The notes under the pieces: model-generated
Told to the model about the DNA's origin: nothing
Seen by the model: only the letters and a program-made list of their open reading frames with translations
The model's database searches: none
Made by a program: the position numbers and the translations under genes
In this document: one piece after another, positions 1 through 7,719 of the stretch
How the letters are laid out: each line of letters opens with the position of its first letter
How positions within the stretch are numbered: position 1 is the stretch's first letter
NCBI GenBank assembly: GCA_003220195.1
Contig: QHRT01000065.1
Coordinates: 1,629-18,207, forward strand
Source: Candidatus Rokuibacteriota bacterium
Lineage (GTDB): Bacteria; Methylomirabilota; Methylomirabilia; Rokubacteriales; CSP1-6
Direction: 5' to 3'
Length of the DNA stretch: 16,579 nt

Positions 1-480
1 ATTCTTGGCGTTAGCGCAGGTATATCTCAGCCATGTTGGGGTCAAGTCGCGGATACCCATTAAGGTAGTCACGATAGCTGGGCTGGTTTTAGCGGGTGCG
101 TCTTTAGGAACTAGGCTCGTGGTTTACGACGGAGTCATGATTGGACACGAGTTCTCTCGAAGAACGGGGCCCCTATACGAGGTATTCGCTTTATACTTTC
201 TCTCGTCTTGGGGTCTTGCAATCTGGACGTTTGCCAGTAAGTGGAGATTGAGTCGAGGTCACGAGCGAACTCAGCTTACATATCTTGGAATTGGCGTCGT
301 GTTCTTTTGCTGCTTTGCCGCAATTACTAATCTGATCATCCCGCTTATCACTGGACGTTCAACATATAGCTGGATGGGTCCATATTTCACGTTAGGCATG
401 GTCGGCCTTGTAGGTCACGCGATCATTCGTCATCGGCTAATGGACCTCCGTGTCGTGGTCCATCGAAGCCTGACTATAGG
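1..480. other. Compositionally distinct segment at the 5' end of the sensor kinase gene
   Basis: By hand count, 29 of the first 50 codons from position 5 end in G or C. In the 49 codons starting at 539, 47 do. The early part uses codons such as tta, ata, gta and agg that are nearly absent later. The change falls near 480, at the start of a predicted membrane helix, with no break in the reading frame or in the recognisable protein fold. This could be homologous replacement of the sensor part by a lower-G+C relative, or a chimeric assembly join. Confidence 0.6.
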
Positions 481-2221
481 TGTGGCGGTGCTGCTGTCGC
501 TGCTCCCGGTCGTGGCTTTGATGACCGCCATCTGGCCCCGCCTCCTCACCCACCTCAACCCCTACGAGATCCTCGGCCTGCTCGCCGCCGTCGGCGTCGT
601 CGCCCTCCTCGTCCCGGTCACCCGCGATGTCGCCGAACGCCTGCTCGACCGGTACGTGTACCGGAAGCAGGCGAACTACCAGCGCACCGTGCGGCAGGCG
701 AGCCGCATGCTCACCAGCCTGCTGGAACTGCAGCCACTGCTGCAGTTCGTCGGTCACACACTGACATCCACGACCGAAGCGGAAGGCCTCGCCATCTACG
801 TGAAGGACCGCCACGGGTTCCGTAGCGCGATCGAGCCAACGCGGCGTCCCGAGGCGTCGTTCGGCATCCCCGAGCGGCTACCTGACGAGGTCTTCGATGC
901 CATCGCCCGGCAGCGCGACGCGCTCGTTTCGGATGAGATCGCCAGGGAACGTTCCACGGAGGGCACCCAGCAGCTCCACGAGACCCTGGTCACGCTCAAC
1001 TGGGCGCTCGTGCTGCCCATCGTCTTCGACGACGCCGTCATCGGCGCGATTGCGCTCGGCGCCAAGCGCTCGGGCGACCCGTACTACCCGCAAGATCTGG
1101 ATCTCTTGATGACGCTCGCCAACCAGGCAGGCACCGCCGTCAAGAACGCGCAGCTCTATGCCCAGGTCGTGCTCGCGAACGAATACCTGAACAACATCGT
1201 CGCCACGATCAACAGCGGCGTGATCGCGATCGATCCGACCGGCGAGGTGACGATGTTCAACCCGGCGGCGGAACAGCTCACGGGCCTGCCGGCGGAGCGA
1301 GCGCGCACCCACGGCGCCGCGCTCCTGCCCGAAGCGATTGGCGGCCCGCTCGTGGGGACCATCCAGACCGGCACCGCCCGGACGCTGCCCGAGGTCGAGC
1401 TGTCCGACGGCACGACGACGCGGCCCGTGCTGTGCGCGATGGAGCCGCTCCGCGATCCGGCCGGGCGCATCCTCGGCGCCGTGGCGGTCTTCAGCGATCT
1501 GACCCCGCTGCGCGAGCTCGAGGCCGGACGCCAGCGCGCCGAGCGCGCCGCCTACCTCGAGAAGATCGCGTCCGGGATCGCTCACGAGGTCAAGAACCCG
1601 CTCGTCGCGATCAAGACGTTCGTCCAGTTGATCGAGCGCCGGCGCGACGACGAGCGCTTCGTGCGCGACTTCAGCCGGGTCGTCACGCGCGAGATGGAGC
1701 GGATCGAACGGATGGTGAACCGGCTGCGCTCGCTGTCGCGTCCGGAAGACCGCCCGCTCTATCTCGTCGACCTGCGGCGGGCGATCGGCAACGCGGTCGA
1801 GTCGCTCCAGGCGTCGTTCGAGGACAAACGGCTCGCGGTGGACGTCGCCCTCGGCGACGCCGAGGTGCAGATCCTCGGCGATCACGGCGAGCTCGAGCAG
1901 CTCTTCCTGAACCTCCTGATCAACGCGCAGGAGGCCACACCGGCCGAAGGCCGCGTCGCCATCCGGCTGACGTCCTCGGTCGATCACGCCCTCGTGGAGA
2001 TCGAGGACAGCGGCCCCGGCATTCCGGCCGAGCTGCTGGAGCGCGTGTTCGACCCGTTCTTCAGCACCAAGCAGCGCGGCTCGGGGCTTGGCCTGAACAT
2101 CTGTGCCGGGATCGCGGCCGCGCACGGCACCCGGCTCCGGGCTAGCAATGCCGCGACCGGCGGCGCGTGCTTCATTGTTGACTTTCCGCTCGCCACGAGC
2201 GTTCATGCGGTAAGGACATGA
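2..2221 (+). CDS. Membrane-bound sensor histidine kinase, 7TM-GAF-PAS-HisKA-HATPase (5' partial)
   Basis: Sensor kinase that autophosphorylates on His and passes the phosphate to a receiver. The frame is open to the window edge, so the TTG at 5 is probably not the real start; residues are numbered from it. About six hydrophobic helices (near 21-40, 58-77, 91-112, 123-141, 156-177, 189-205), with the RHRLMDLRVVVHRSL segment, look like the HisKA_7TM sensor region, probably lacking one helix upstream. A GAF domain (~228-388) and a PAS domain (~392-505) follow. The H-box AHEVKNPL carries His527. The N-box has Asn636 and Asn640, G1 is EDSGPGIP (667-674), and the F and G2 boxes are FDPFFSTK and GSGLGL, so the catalytic core is intact. 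It overlaps the next gene by 4 nt (ATGA). The first ~155 codons differ in base composition from the rest. Substrate and signal are unknown. Confidence 0.93.
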   Translation, partial: FLALAQVYLSHVGVKSRIPIKVVTIAGLVLAGASLGTRLVVYDGVMIGHEFSRRTGPLYEVFALYFLSSWGLAIWTFASKWRLSRGHERTQLTYLGIGVVFFCCFAAITNLIIPLITGRSTYSWMGPYFTLGMVGLVGHAIIRHRLMDLRVVVHRSLTIGVAVLLSLLPVVALMTAIWPRLLTHLNPYEILGLLAAVGVVALLVPVTRDVAERLLDRYVYRKQANYQRTVRQASRMLTSLLELQPLLQFVGHTLTSTTEAEGLAIYVKDRHGFRSAIEPTRRPEASFGIPERLPDEVFDAIARQRDALVSDEIARERSTEGTQQLHETLVTLNWALVLPIVFDDAVIGAIALGAKRSGDPYYPQDLDLLMTLANQAGTAVKNAQLYAQVVLANEYLNNIVATINSGVIAIDPTGEVTMFNPAAEQLTGLPAERARTHGAALLPEAIGGPLVGTIQTGTARTLPEVELSDGTTTRPVLCAMEPLRDPAGRILGAVAVFSDLTPLRELEAGRQRAERAAYLEKIASGIAHEVKNPLVAIKTFVQLIERRRDDERFVRDFSRVVTREMERIERMVNRLRSLSRPEDRPLYLVDLRRAIGNAVESLQASFEDKRLAVDVALGDAEVQILGDHGELEQLFLNLLINAQEATPAEGRVAIRLTSSVDHALVEIEDSGPGIPAELLERVFDPFFSTKQRGSGLGLNICAGIAAAHGTRLRASNAATGGACFIVDFPLATSVHAVRT

Positions 2222-4131
2222 CCGCTGTCCTCGTGATCGCGCGGGATGAATCCCGGCGCGCGCAGCTCCGGCGTGCCCTGCCGGGCGTGACGCTGTTCGC
2301 CGCGGCCGGCGACGCCGAGGCCCTCGATCTCCTGCGATTCGTCGAGGTCGACCTCGTGGTTCGCGACAGCGCCACGCGCGGCTATGCCGAGTTCCGGGCC
2401 GCGCTGCGTCGACTGGTTCCCCACGCCCGAATGCTGGCGCTCGGCTCCGCCGATCCCGACCTCGACGCCGATGCCGTGCTGGCGGCGGACGCGAGCCCGC
2501 ACGAGTTCGAAGCCGCGGTGCATCGTGCGGTCGAGGGGTCGCGGCTGGATCGTGAGGTCGCGGCGCTTCGCGCGCGCGTGGACGCTGCGTCGGCGTCAGC
2601 GGGGTCCGGAGCCCTCGCCACGGCGGCCGACCCCTCGTGGGACAGCGCGGCGCTCGCGCCGCGCGCCCTCGACGTGTTCCTGGACGCCATCGCCGAGCTC
2701 CTGCGGCCGAGCCGCATGGCGCTGCTCCTGCCGGATGAGCCGGGTGGTGGCGGCGTCTTCCGCATCAGGGTGCATCGATCTCTCAGCCGTCCCATCGTCG
2801 ATGCCGTTCAGCTCCACCCGAACGCGGGCCTGCTGCAGTGGTTCCGGCGTCACGGACGACCGGCCCGGCTGGGCGAGCTCGAGCCCGACGTCGCGCGGAC
2901 GCTCGCGCTTCTGCAAGCCGTCGTCGCCGTGCCGCTCACCGCCAGTGGCGAGCTGGTCGGCGTCTTGACGCTCGGTCCCCCGGTCGTACGGGCGGAGTAC
3001 GGCGCCCGCGAGATCGAGACGCTGTTCGACCTGGCCACGCATCTCGCCGCCGCCATGCGGAACATCACGCTGCACCAGCAGCTCGGCGCCGAGAAGGATT
3101 TCAGCGAGCGCATCCTGGCGCACATGTCGAACGGCGTGGTGACGCTCGGACGCGACGAGCGCATCGGCATGATGAACGGCCGTGCCGCAGAGATCCTCGG
3201 GATGTCCGCCCCGGAGACGGTAGGGCGTGACCTCCGGATGCTTCCGTCCCCGCTCGGGGACATGCTCTACGAAACGATGACCTCGGGGCGCTCGCGTCCG
3301 CGCACCGAGCTCCAGCTGGCGCTGGGCGGACGATGGCTCGAGGTGTCGACCTATCCCATCATGGGTGACGGAGCCGGCCCGCTCGGCGCGGCGCTGGTGT
3401 TCGAGGATCTGACGGCGCAGAAGGCCCTCGCCGCCGAAAAGCGCCAGGCGGACCAGCTCCAGCTCCTCACGCGCGTCGTCGCGCGCATCGCCGACGAGGT
3501 CAAGAACCCGCTGGTCTCGATCCACACGTTCGTCGAGCTCATCGACGAGCGGTTCGAGGATCAGGACTTCCGCAAGGAGTTCGGCACGGTGGTCCGCCGG
3601 GACATCCGTCGTGTCGTGCATGTCTTCGAAAAACTTGTCGGGCTGGTGAGTGATCGTGAGCTACACTACGCAGTCGTGGACGTTGCTGAGGTCATCGAGG
3701 ATGTCGCGGCGACGCTTCATGTCGGCGACAACGGAGATGGTCCAGTCCTCAACGTCGATGTGCAACAGGACACGGCGCCGCACTGCGTGAACGTCGATAC
3801 CCCCGAGCTCAGGAAAGCGCTCACCTACCTCGTCGGCTACCTCGCCCATAACTCCGAACCCAAGCCCTGTCGCGTCTCCATTGGCGTCGCGCGCGGCGGC
3901 GAAGGCGAGAGCGCCTCGACGGTTCGGGTGCTGATCGGCTCGCCCACGGCGAAGGTGCCCGCGCCGACGCTGGAGCGGCTGTTCGACCCGGTGCACATGG
4001 TGCAGGAGAGCCTGATCGACGTGGGACCGGCGGTGAGTCAGCGGATCATCGAGGCGCAGGGTGGACGGCTGCGCGTGCGACAGACGCGCCACGACTTCAG
4101 CTTTCTCGTCACGCTGCCGGCGGCCGGATGA
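2218..4131 (+). CDS. Degenerate histidine kinase (pseudokinase): receiver-like, GAF, PAS, defective HisKA/HATPase
   Basis: A 637-residue cytoplasmic protein with no membrane helix. Residues 1-110 resemble a receiver domain: Asp50 sits at the acceptor position, but the acidic pocket is DE rather than DD and the conserved C-terminal Lys is not visible. A GAF domain (~150-285) and a PAS domain (~295-405) follow. The dimerisation helix ADEVKNPLVSIHTFVELI is clearly paralogous to that of the upstream kinase, but the phosphoacceptor His is Asp426. In the ATPase domain the two N-box Asn are Leu538 and Leu542. The DxGxG box reads GSPTAKVP (574-581), and FDPFFST has become FDPVHMV. It should therefore neither bind ATP normally nor autophosphorylate. 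The gene overlaps both neighbours by 4 nt (ATGA), so it is made with them. A regulatory or scaffold partner of the flanking kinases is my inference. The reading frame is intact, which argues against plain gene decay. Confidence 0.9.
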   Translation: MTAVLVIARDESRRAQLRRALPGVTLFAAAGDAEALDLLRFVEVDLVVRDSATRGYAEFRAALRRLVPHARMLALGSADPDLDADAVLAADASPHEFEAAVHRAVEGSRLDREVAALRARVDAASASAGSGALATAADPSWDSAALAPRALDVFLDAIAELLRPSRMALLLPDEPGGGGVFRIRVHRSLSRPIVDAVQLHPNAGLLQWFRRHGRPARLGELEPDVARTLALLQAVVAVPLTASGELVGVLTLGPPVVRAEYGAREIETLFDLATHLAAAMRNITLHQQLGAEKDFSERILAHMSNGVVTLGRDERIGMMNGRAAEILGMSAPETVGRDLRMLPSPLGDMLYETMTSGRSRPRTELQLALGGRWLEVSTYPIMGDGAGPLGAALVFEDLTAQKALAAEKRQADQLQLLTRVVARIADEVKNPLVSIHTFVELIDERFEDQDFRKEFGTVVRRDIRRVVHVFEKLVGLVSDRELHYAVVDVAEVIEDVAATLHVGDNGDGPVLNVDVQQDTAPHCVNVDTPELRKALTYLVGYLAHNSEPKPCRVSIGVARGGEGESASTVRVLIGSPTAKVPAPTLERLFDPVHMVQESLIDVGPAVSQRIIEAQGGRLRVRQTRHDFSFLVTLPAAG

Positions 4132-6452
4132 GCGTCACGGCCACCGCGACGCCAAAGTCACGCATCCTGGTCGTCGACGACGAGGTCGGTCCCCGCGAAT
4201 CGCTCCGCATGCTGCTCAACCGCACGTACCAGATCAAGACCGCCGAGACCGGTCGCGTGGCGCTCGAAGAGATTCCGAAGTTCCAGCCCGACCTGGTGAT
4301 CTGCGACATCAAGATGGCCGAGATGGACGGGCTCGAGGTGCTGCGCCGGGTCAAGGAGCTCGATCCGACGATCGAAGTCGTGATGATCACGGCGTATGCG
4401 TCGCTGGACACGGTGAAGTCCGCGCTCACCCACGGGGCGTTCGAGTACCTGATCAAGCCCTTCGCCCGGCAGGACCTGGAGGACGTCGTCGGTCGCGCCC
4501 TCCGCCGCCGTCAGACCGACCTCGGCCGGAAGGACGAAGTGGCGATGCTGGTCGACGAGATGCGCGCGCTCTCGACGAAGACGCGCGAGCTCGAAGAGGC
4601 CGCGCGGCGCGAGGCGGCGGAGCAATCGCTCCGGCTGACGCAGCTTGCGATCCTCCGGGCCATTTCCCGCCGCATCGTCACCGAGCTCGACCGCGACGCG
4701 CTGATCGGCGCGATCACCGCGCTGCTCGAGCATGCCCTCCAGTACGACCACGTCGCCATCGTGACCGGCGAAGCGCCGCCGGCGGAGGCGCCGTCGGTCC
4801 TCGCGTGTCCCATCCGCGACGCCGAGGGCACGCTGGGCGCGCTGGTCGTCGACAACCGGGCCTCACAGCGCACGATCGATCCGCCCGAGCGCGAGCTGCT
4901 CGAGATGCTGGCGGAGTACCTGGCGATCGCGCTCCGCAACGCCCGGCTGTACGGGGAGATCGCGGAAACCAAGCGCTCGCTCGAGCAGCTGATCGCCTTC
5001 GCCGGCGACGCGATCGTCACCGTCGACGCCGCTGATCGCATCGCGGGCTGGAACCCCGCCGCCGAGCGGATCTTCGGGCCGGCGCCGAGCGAGGCGATGG
5101 GCCGGCCGATCACCGAGCTGCTGCTCGCCGCCGAGTATGAGAGCGCCAGGAGCAAGCTGGTCGACGGCTCGCCGATGCACGTGTTCGAAACGCGGGCCGC
5201 GGGTGACCGCACGCCCCCGGTGGCGCTCGCCGTCACGCTCTCCGCCCTGCCCACGCGCGCCGGCCAACTCCACGGCCTGATCGCGATCGTGAGGGACGTC
5301 ACGCTCCAGCGCGAGATCGAGACGCAACTGCAGCAGTCCGAGAAGCTCACGGCGCTCGGCCAGCTCGCCGGCGGGATCGCGCACGACTTCAACAACCTGC
5401 TCCAGGCCATCCTCGGCTATGCGCAGCTCATGAAGGCCCACGCCACCAATCTCGACCTGGTCCGACGCTCGCTGGACGTCGTGGAGTCGGCGGCGCTGGA
5501 TGGCTCGGAGACGGTGCGGCGCATTCAGCAGTTCGCCCGCCTGCGGCCGGACGAGCCGTTCATGCTGGTCGATCTGCGGCAGATCGCCGAGGACGCGGTC
5601 GCCATCACGAAGCCGCGGCGCGAGGAACGGTCGGTGCGCGAGAACCATCCGATGAGAGTGTCGCTTGGCCTCGACGCCGTCGCGCCGATCAACGGCCGAC
5701 CCGCCGCGCTCACGGAGATGCTGACGAACCTCGTTCTGAACGCGGTCGATGCGATGCCGACGGGCGGTGAGCTCTCGATCGCGACGACGAACGGCCCGGG
5801 CGATACCGTCGCTCTGACCGTGAGCGACACCGGGGTCGGCATGTCGGACGAGATCCGGCGCCGCATCTTCGAGCCGTTCTTCTCCACCAAGGGCGAGGCG
5901 GGCTCGGGGCTCGGGCTCTCGATGGCGTACTCGATCGTCAAACGGCACGGCGGCGACATCCGCGTCGACAGCGAGCCCGGCCGCGGCACGACGTTCACGA
6001 TCGTCTTTCCCGTGGCGGCCGAGCCGCGACCCGCGACCCGGGCGTCGGCCGCGCCTCCGGAGCGCCGGCACGCGCGGGTCCTGGTCGTCGACGACGACCC
6101 TCAGGTTCTGTCGGCGCTCGGAGATTTCCTGAGAAACGGGGGCCACACGGTGTATCCCGCCACCGGCGGCGCCGCCGGACTCCTGAGCTTCTCGACCAAC
6201 GCCGTCGACATCGTCCTGAGCAACGTCGGGATGGCCGGGATGAACGGCTGGCAGTTCGTGCAGCGCATCCGCGAGAAAGACGCGGACGTGCCGGTCTTGT
6301 TCATCACGGGCTGGGGCCTGCGGGAGGAAGATTACGGGCGGCTCGCGGCGCTCAACGTCCAGGGGTGCCTGTTCAAGCCCGTCGGCCCCGACGACCTCGA
6401 CAGCGCCATCCAGAACGCGCTCAGAGTGACGGCCGCGCGCGCGGCTGGCTGA
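4128..6452 (+). CDS. Hybrid sensor kinase REC-GAF-PAS-HisKA-HATPase-REC, terminal receiver lacking its Asp
   Basis: A 774-residue soluble hybrid kinase. The N-terminal receiver (~12-125) is complete: Asp17/Asp18, acceptor Asp60, Thr88, Lys110. A short helical linker, a GAF domain (~175-280) and a PAS domain (~285-395) follow. The H-box GIAHDFNNLL has His419. The N-box (LTNLVLNAVDAM), G1 (SDTGVGMS), F (FEPFFSTK) and G2 (GSGLGL) are all intact, as in hybrid kinases that transmit to a downstream receiver. The C-terminal receiver (~645-765) keeps the Asp-Asp pocket, Thr and Lys, but the acceptor position is Asn699 (DIVLSN, 694-699). It should not be phosphorylated by the usual chemistry and may be locked in one state. 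It starts in the ATGA overlap with the pseudokinase gene. No DNA-binding domain is present. A likely scheme is that the upstream membrane kinase phosphorylates Asp60. The stop codon lies 4 nt from the end of the convergent miniprotein gene. Confidence 0.93.
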   Translation: MSVTATATPKSRILVVDDEVGPRESLRMLLNRTYQIKTAETGRVALEEIPKFQPDLVICDIKMAEMDGLEVLRRVKELDPTIEVVMITAYASLDTVKSALTHGAFEYLIKPFARQDLEDVVGRALRRRQTDLGRKDEVAMLVDEMRALSTKTRELEEAARREAAEQSLRLTQLAILRAISRRIVTELDRDALIGAITALLEHALQYDHVAIVTGEAPPAEAPSVLACPIRDAEGTLGALVVDNRASQRTIDPPERELLEMLAEYLAIALRNARLYGEIAETKRSLEQLIAFAGDAIVTVDAADRIAGWNPAAERIFGPAPSEAMGRPITELLLAAEYESARSKLVDGSPMHVFETRAAGDRTPPVALAVTLSALPTRAGQLHGLIAIVRDVTLQREIETQLQQSEKLTALGQLAGGIAHDFNNLLQAILGYAQLMKAHATNLDLVRRSLDVVESAALDGSETVRRIQQFARLRPDEPFMLVDLRQIAEDAVAITKPRREERSVRENHPMRVSLGLDAVAPINGRPAALTEMLTNLVLNAVDAMPTGGELSIATTNGPGDTVALTVSDTGVGMSDEIRRRIFEPFFSTKGEAGSGLGLSMAYSIVKRHGGDIRVDSEPGRGTTFTIVFPVAAEPRPATRASAAPPERRHARVLVVDDDPQVLSALGDFLRNGGHTVYPATGGAAGLLSFSTNAVDIVLSNVGMAGMNGWQFVQRIREKDADVPVLFITGWGLREEDYGRLAALNVQGCLFKPVGPDDLDSAIQNALRVTAARAAG

Positions 6453-6456
6453 TCCG

Positions 6457-6540
6457 CTAGGCCTTCTTCATCGGGCGGCCGCAACAGACTTTCTGAGCCA
6501 TCGCGACCTTTCCGCACTTCGCGCAGCGATATCCCGCCAT
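6457..6540 (-). CDS. 27-residue desulforedoxin-like four-cysteine miniprotein
   Basis: A short reading frame starting 2 nt after the thiolase stop, with the purine-rich GAGAGGG of the thiolase 3' end as ribosome binding site. The protein starts MAGYRCAKCGKV and ends KVCCGRPMKKA. Its four cysteines, Cys6-x2-Cys9 and the adjacent pair Cys19-Cys20, plus the YRCxxCG and VCCGxPM contexts, match the desulforedoxin or desulfoferrodoxin N-terminal fold that binds Fe or Zn through four Cys. The loop between the two Cys pairs is 9 residues, against 15 in Desulfovibrio gigas desulforedoxin, so this is an unusually small member. A rubredoxin-type electron carrier or a structural Zn knuckle are both possible. 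Metal and partner cannot be told from sequence. Being coupled to the thiolase gene supports translation. Confidence 0.72.
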   Translation of the reverse strand: MAGYRCAKCGKVAMAQKVCCGRPMKKA

Positions 6541-6542
6541 CG

Positions 6543-7691
6543 TCAGTCCACCCTCTCGATGATCGTGGCAATGCCCTGGCCGAAGCCGATGCACATCGTC
6601 TGAAGCCCGAAGCGACCGCCGCGGTGCTCGAGCTCATGCAGCAGCGACGTCATGAGGCGCGCGCCGCTCGCCCCGAGCGGATGCCCGAGCGCGATCGCGC
6701 CGCCGTTCACGTTGACGCGCTCCATGTCGGGGTGGAGCTCGCGCTCCCACGCCAGCACCACGGACGCGAACGCCTCGTTGATCTCGATCACGTCCATCTG
6801 GGAGAGGCGGAGGCCGGCCTTCGCGAGCACTCGCTCCGTGGCCGGGATCGGGCCCGTCAACATGATCGTCGGATCGACGCCCGCCAGCGCGGTCGCCACG
6901 ACGCGGGCGCGGGGCCGGATGCCGAGCGCGGTCGCGCGCGTCGCCGACATTAGCATCAGCGCCGCGGCGCCGTCCGAGATCTGCGAGGAGTTCGCCGCGG
7001 TCACGACGCCGTCCGGCTTGAACGACGGCGGGAGCGAGGCCATCTTCTCGCGGTTCACCGGCACGCGAACGCCCTCGTCGGTGTCGAACACCGTACCGTC
7101 CGGCAGCGTGATCGGCACGATCTCGCGGGCGAAGTGCCTGGCCGCGATCGCGGCTCCGGCCCGCTCGTGGCTCCGGGCGGCGAGCTCGTCGAGCTCTTCG
7201 CGCTTCAGGCCCCACCGTTCGGCGATCATTTCGGCCGAGAGACCCTGCGGCACCAGTTCATAGCGCTGTTGAAGTTTCGGCGAGAAGGGGCCCTCGCCCG
7301 GCCCCATCGCGTTCGAGCCCATCGGCACGCGCGTCATGTGCTCGACGCCGCCCGCGATCACGACGTCGTACTGTCCCGCCATCACGCCCATCGCCGCGAA
7401 GTTCACGGCCTGTTGACCGGACCCGCACATCCGGTCGAGCGTCGTCCCGCACACGTCGACCGGCAGGCCGGCGATGAGCGCGGCGTTGCGCGCGATGTTC
7501 ATGCCCTGCTCGCCGAGCTGGTCGACGCAGCCGAGAATCACGTCCTCGACCAGCGCGGGATCGATGCCGACGCGCCGCACCAGTTCGCCGAGAACGGTCG
7601 CGGCGAGATCGTCCGGACGGACGCCGGACAGCGTGCCGTTCTTCTTTCCGACGGCGGTCCGGGCGGCTCCGACGATCACGGCCTCGTGCAT
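6543..7691 (-). CDS. Acetyl-CoA acetyltransferase family thiolase
   Basis: A 382-residue thiolase, normal length for the family. It catalyses reversible Claisen condensation or thiolytic cleavage of 3-oxoacyl-CoA. The nucleophile Cys89 lies in DRMCGSGQQAVN, the GHPLGASGAR motif carries His337, and the second catalytic Cys367 is in MCIGFGQG near the C-terminus; NEAFA is also present. The start is 28 nt after the ttuA stop, behind a tandemly duplicated GGGAGACA element (7694-7709) that supplies the Shine-Dalgarno. It could complete beta-oxidation of ring-cleavage products, since the box pathway ends in 3-oxoadipyl-CoA thiolysis. It is not in the box transcription unit, however, and sequence alone does not tell acetoacetyl-CoA from 3-oxoadipyl-CoA specificity. 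Confidence 0.93.
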   Translation of the reverse strand: MHEAVIVGAARTAVGKKNGTLSGVRPDDLAATVLGELVRRVGIDPALVEDVILGCVDQLGEQGMNIARNAALIAGLPVDVCGTTLDRMCGSGQQAVNFAAMGVMAGQYDVVIAGGVEHMTRVPMGSNAMGPGEGPFSPKLQQRYELVPQGLSAEMIAERWGLKREELDELAARSHERAGAAIAARHFAREIVPITLPDGTVFDTDEGVRVPVNREKMASLPPSFKPDGVVTAANSSQISDGAAALMLMSATRATALGIRPRARVVATALAGVDPTIMLTGPIPATERVLAKAGLRLSQMDVIEINEAFASVVLAWERELHPDMERVNVNGGAIALGHPLGASGARLMTSLLHELEHRGGRFGLQTMCIGFGQGIATIIERVD

Positions 7692-7719
7692 GATGTCTCC
7701 CTGTCTCCCTTCTGCACGC

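Noticed and set aside
878..2206. Long antisense open frame opposite the first kinase (also 2596-3621 and 4863-6146 opposite the others)
   Set aside because: High G+C third positions leave antisense frames open. The translations are Arg/Glu/Asp-rich with no domain, and the plus-strand genes have intact motifs.
6543..7691. Assigning the thiolase as the 3-oxoadipyl-CoA thiolase of the box pathway
   Set aside because: The catalytic residues show only a thiolase. It belongs to the ttu transcription group, and substrate specificity cannot be read from the sequence.
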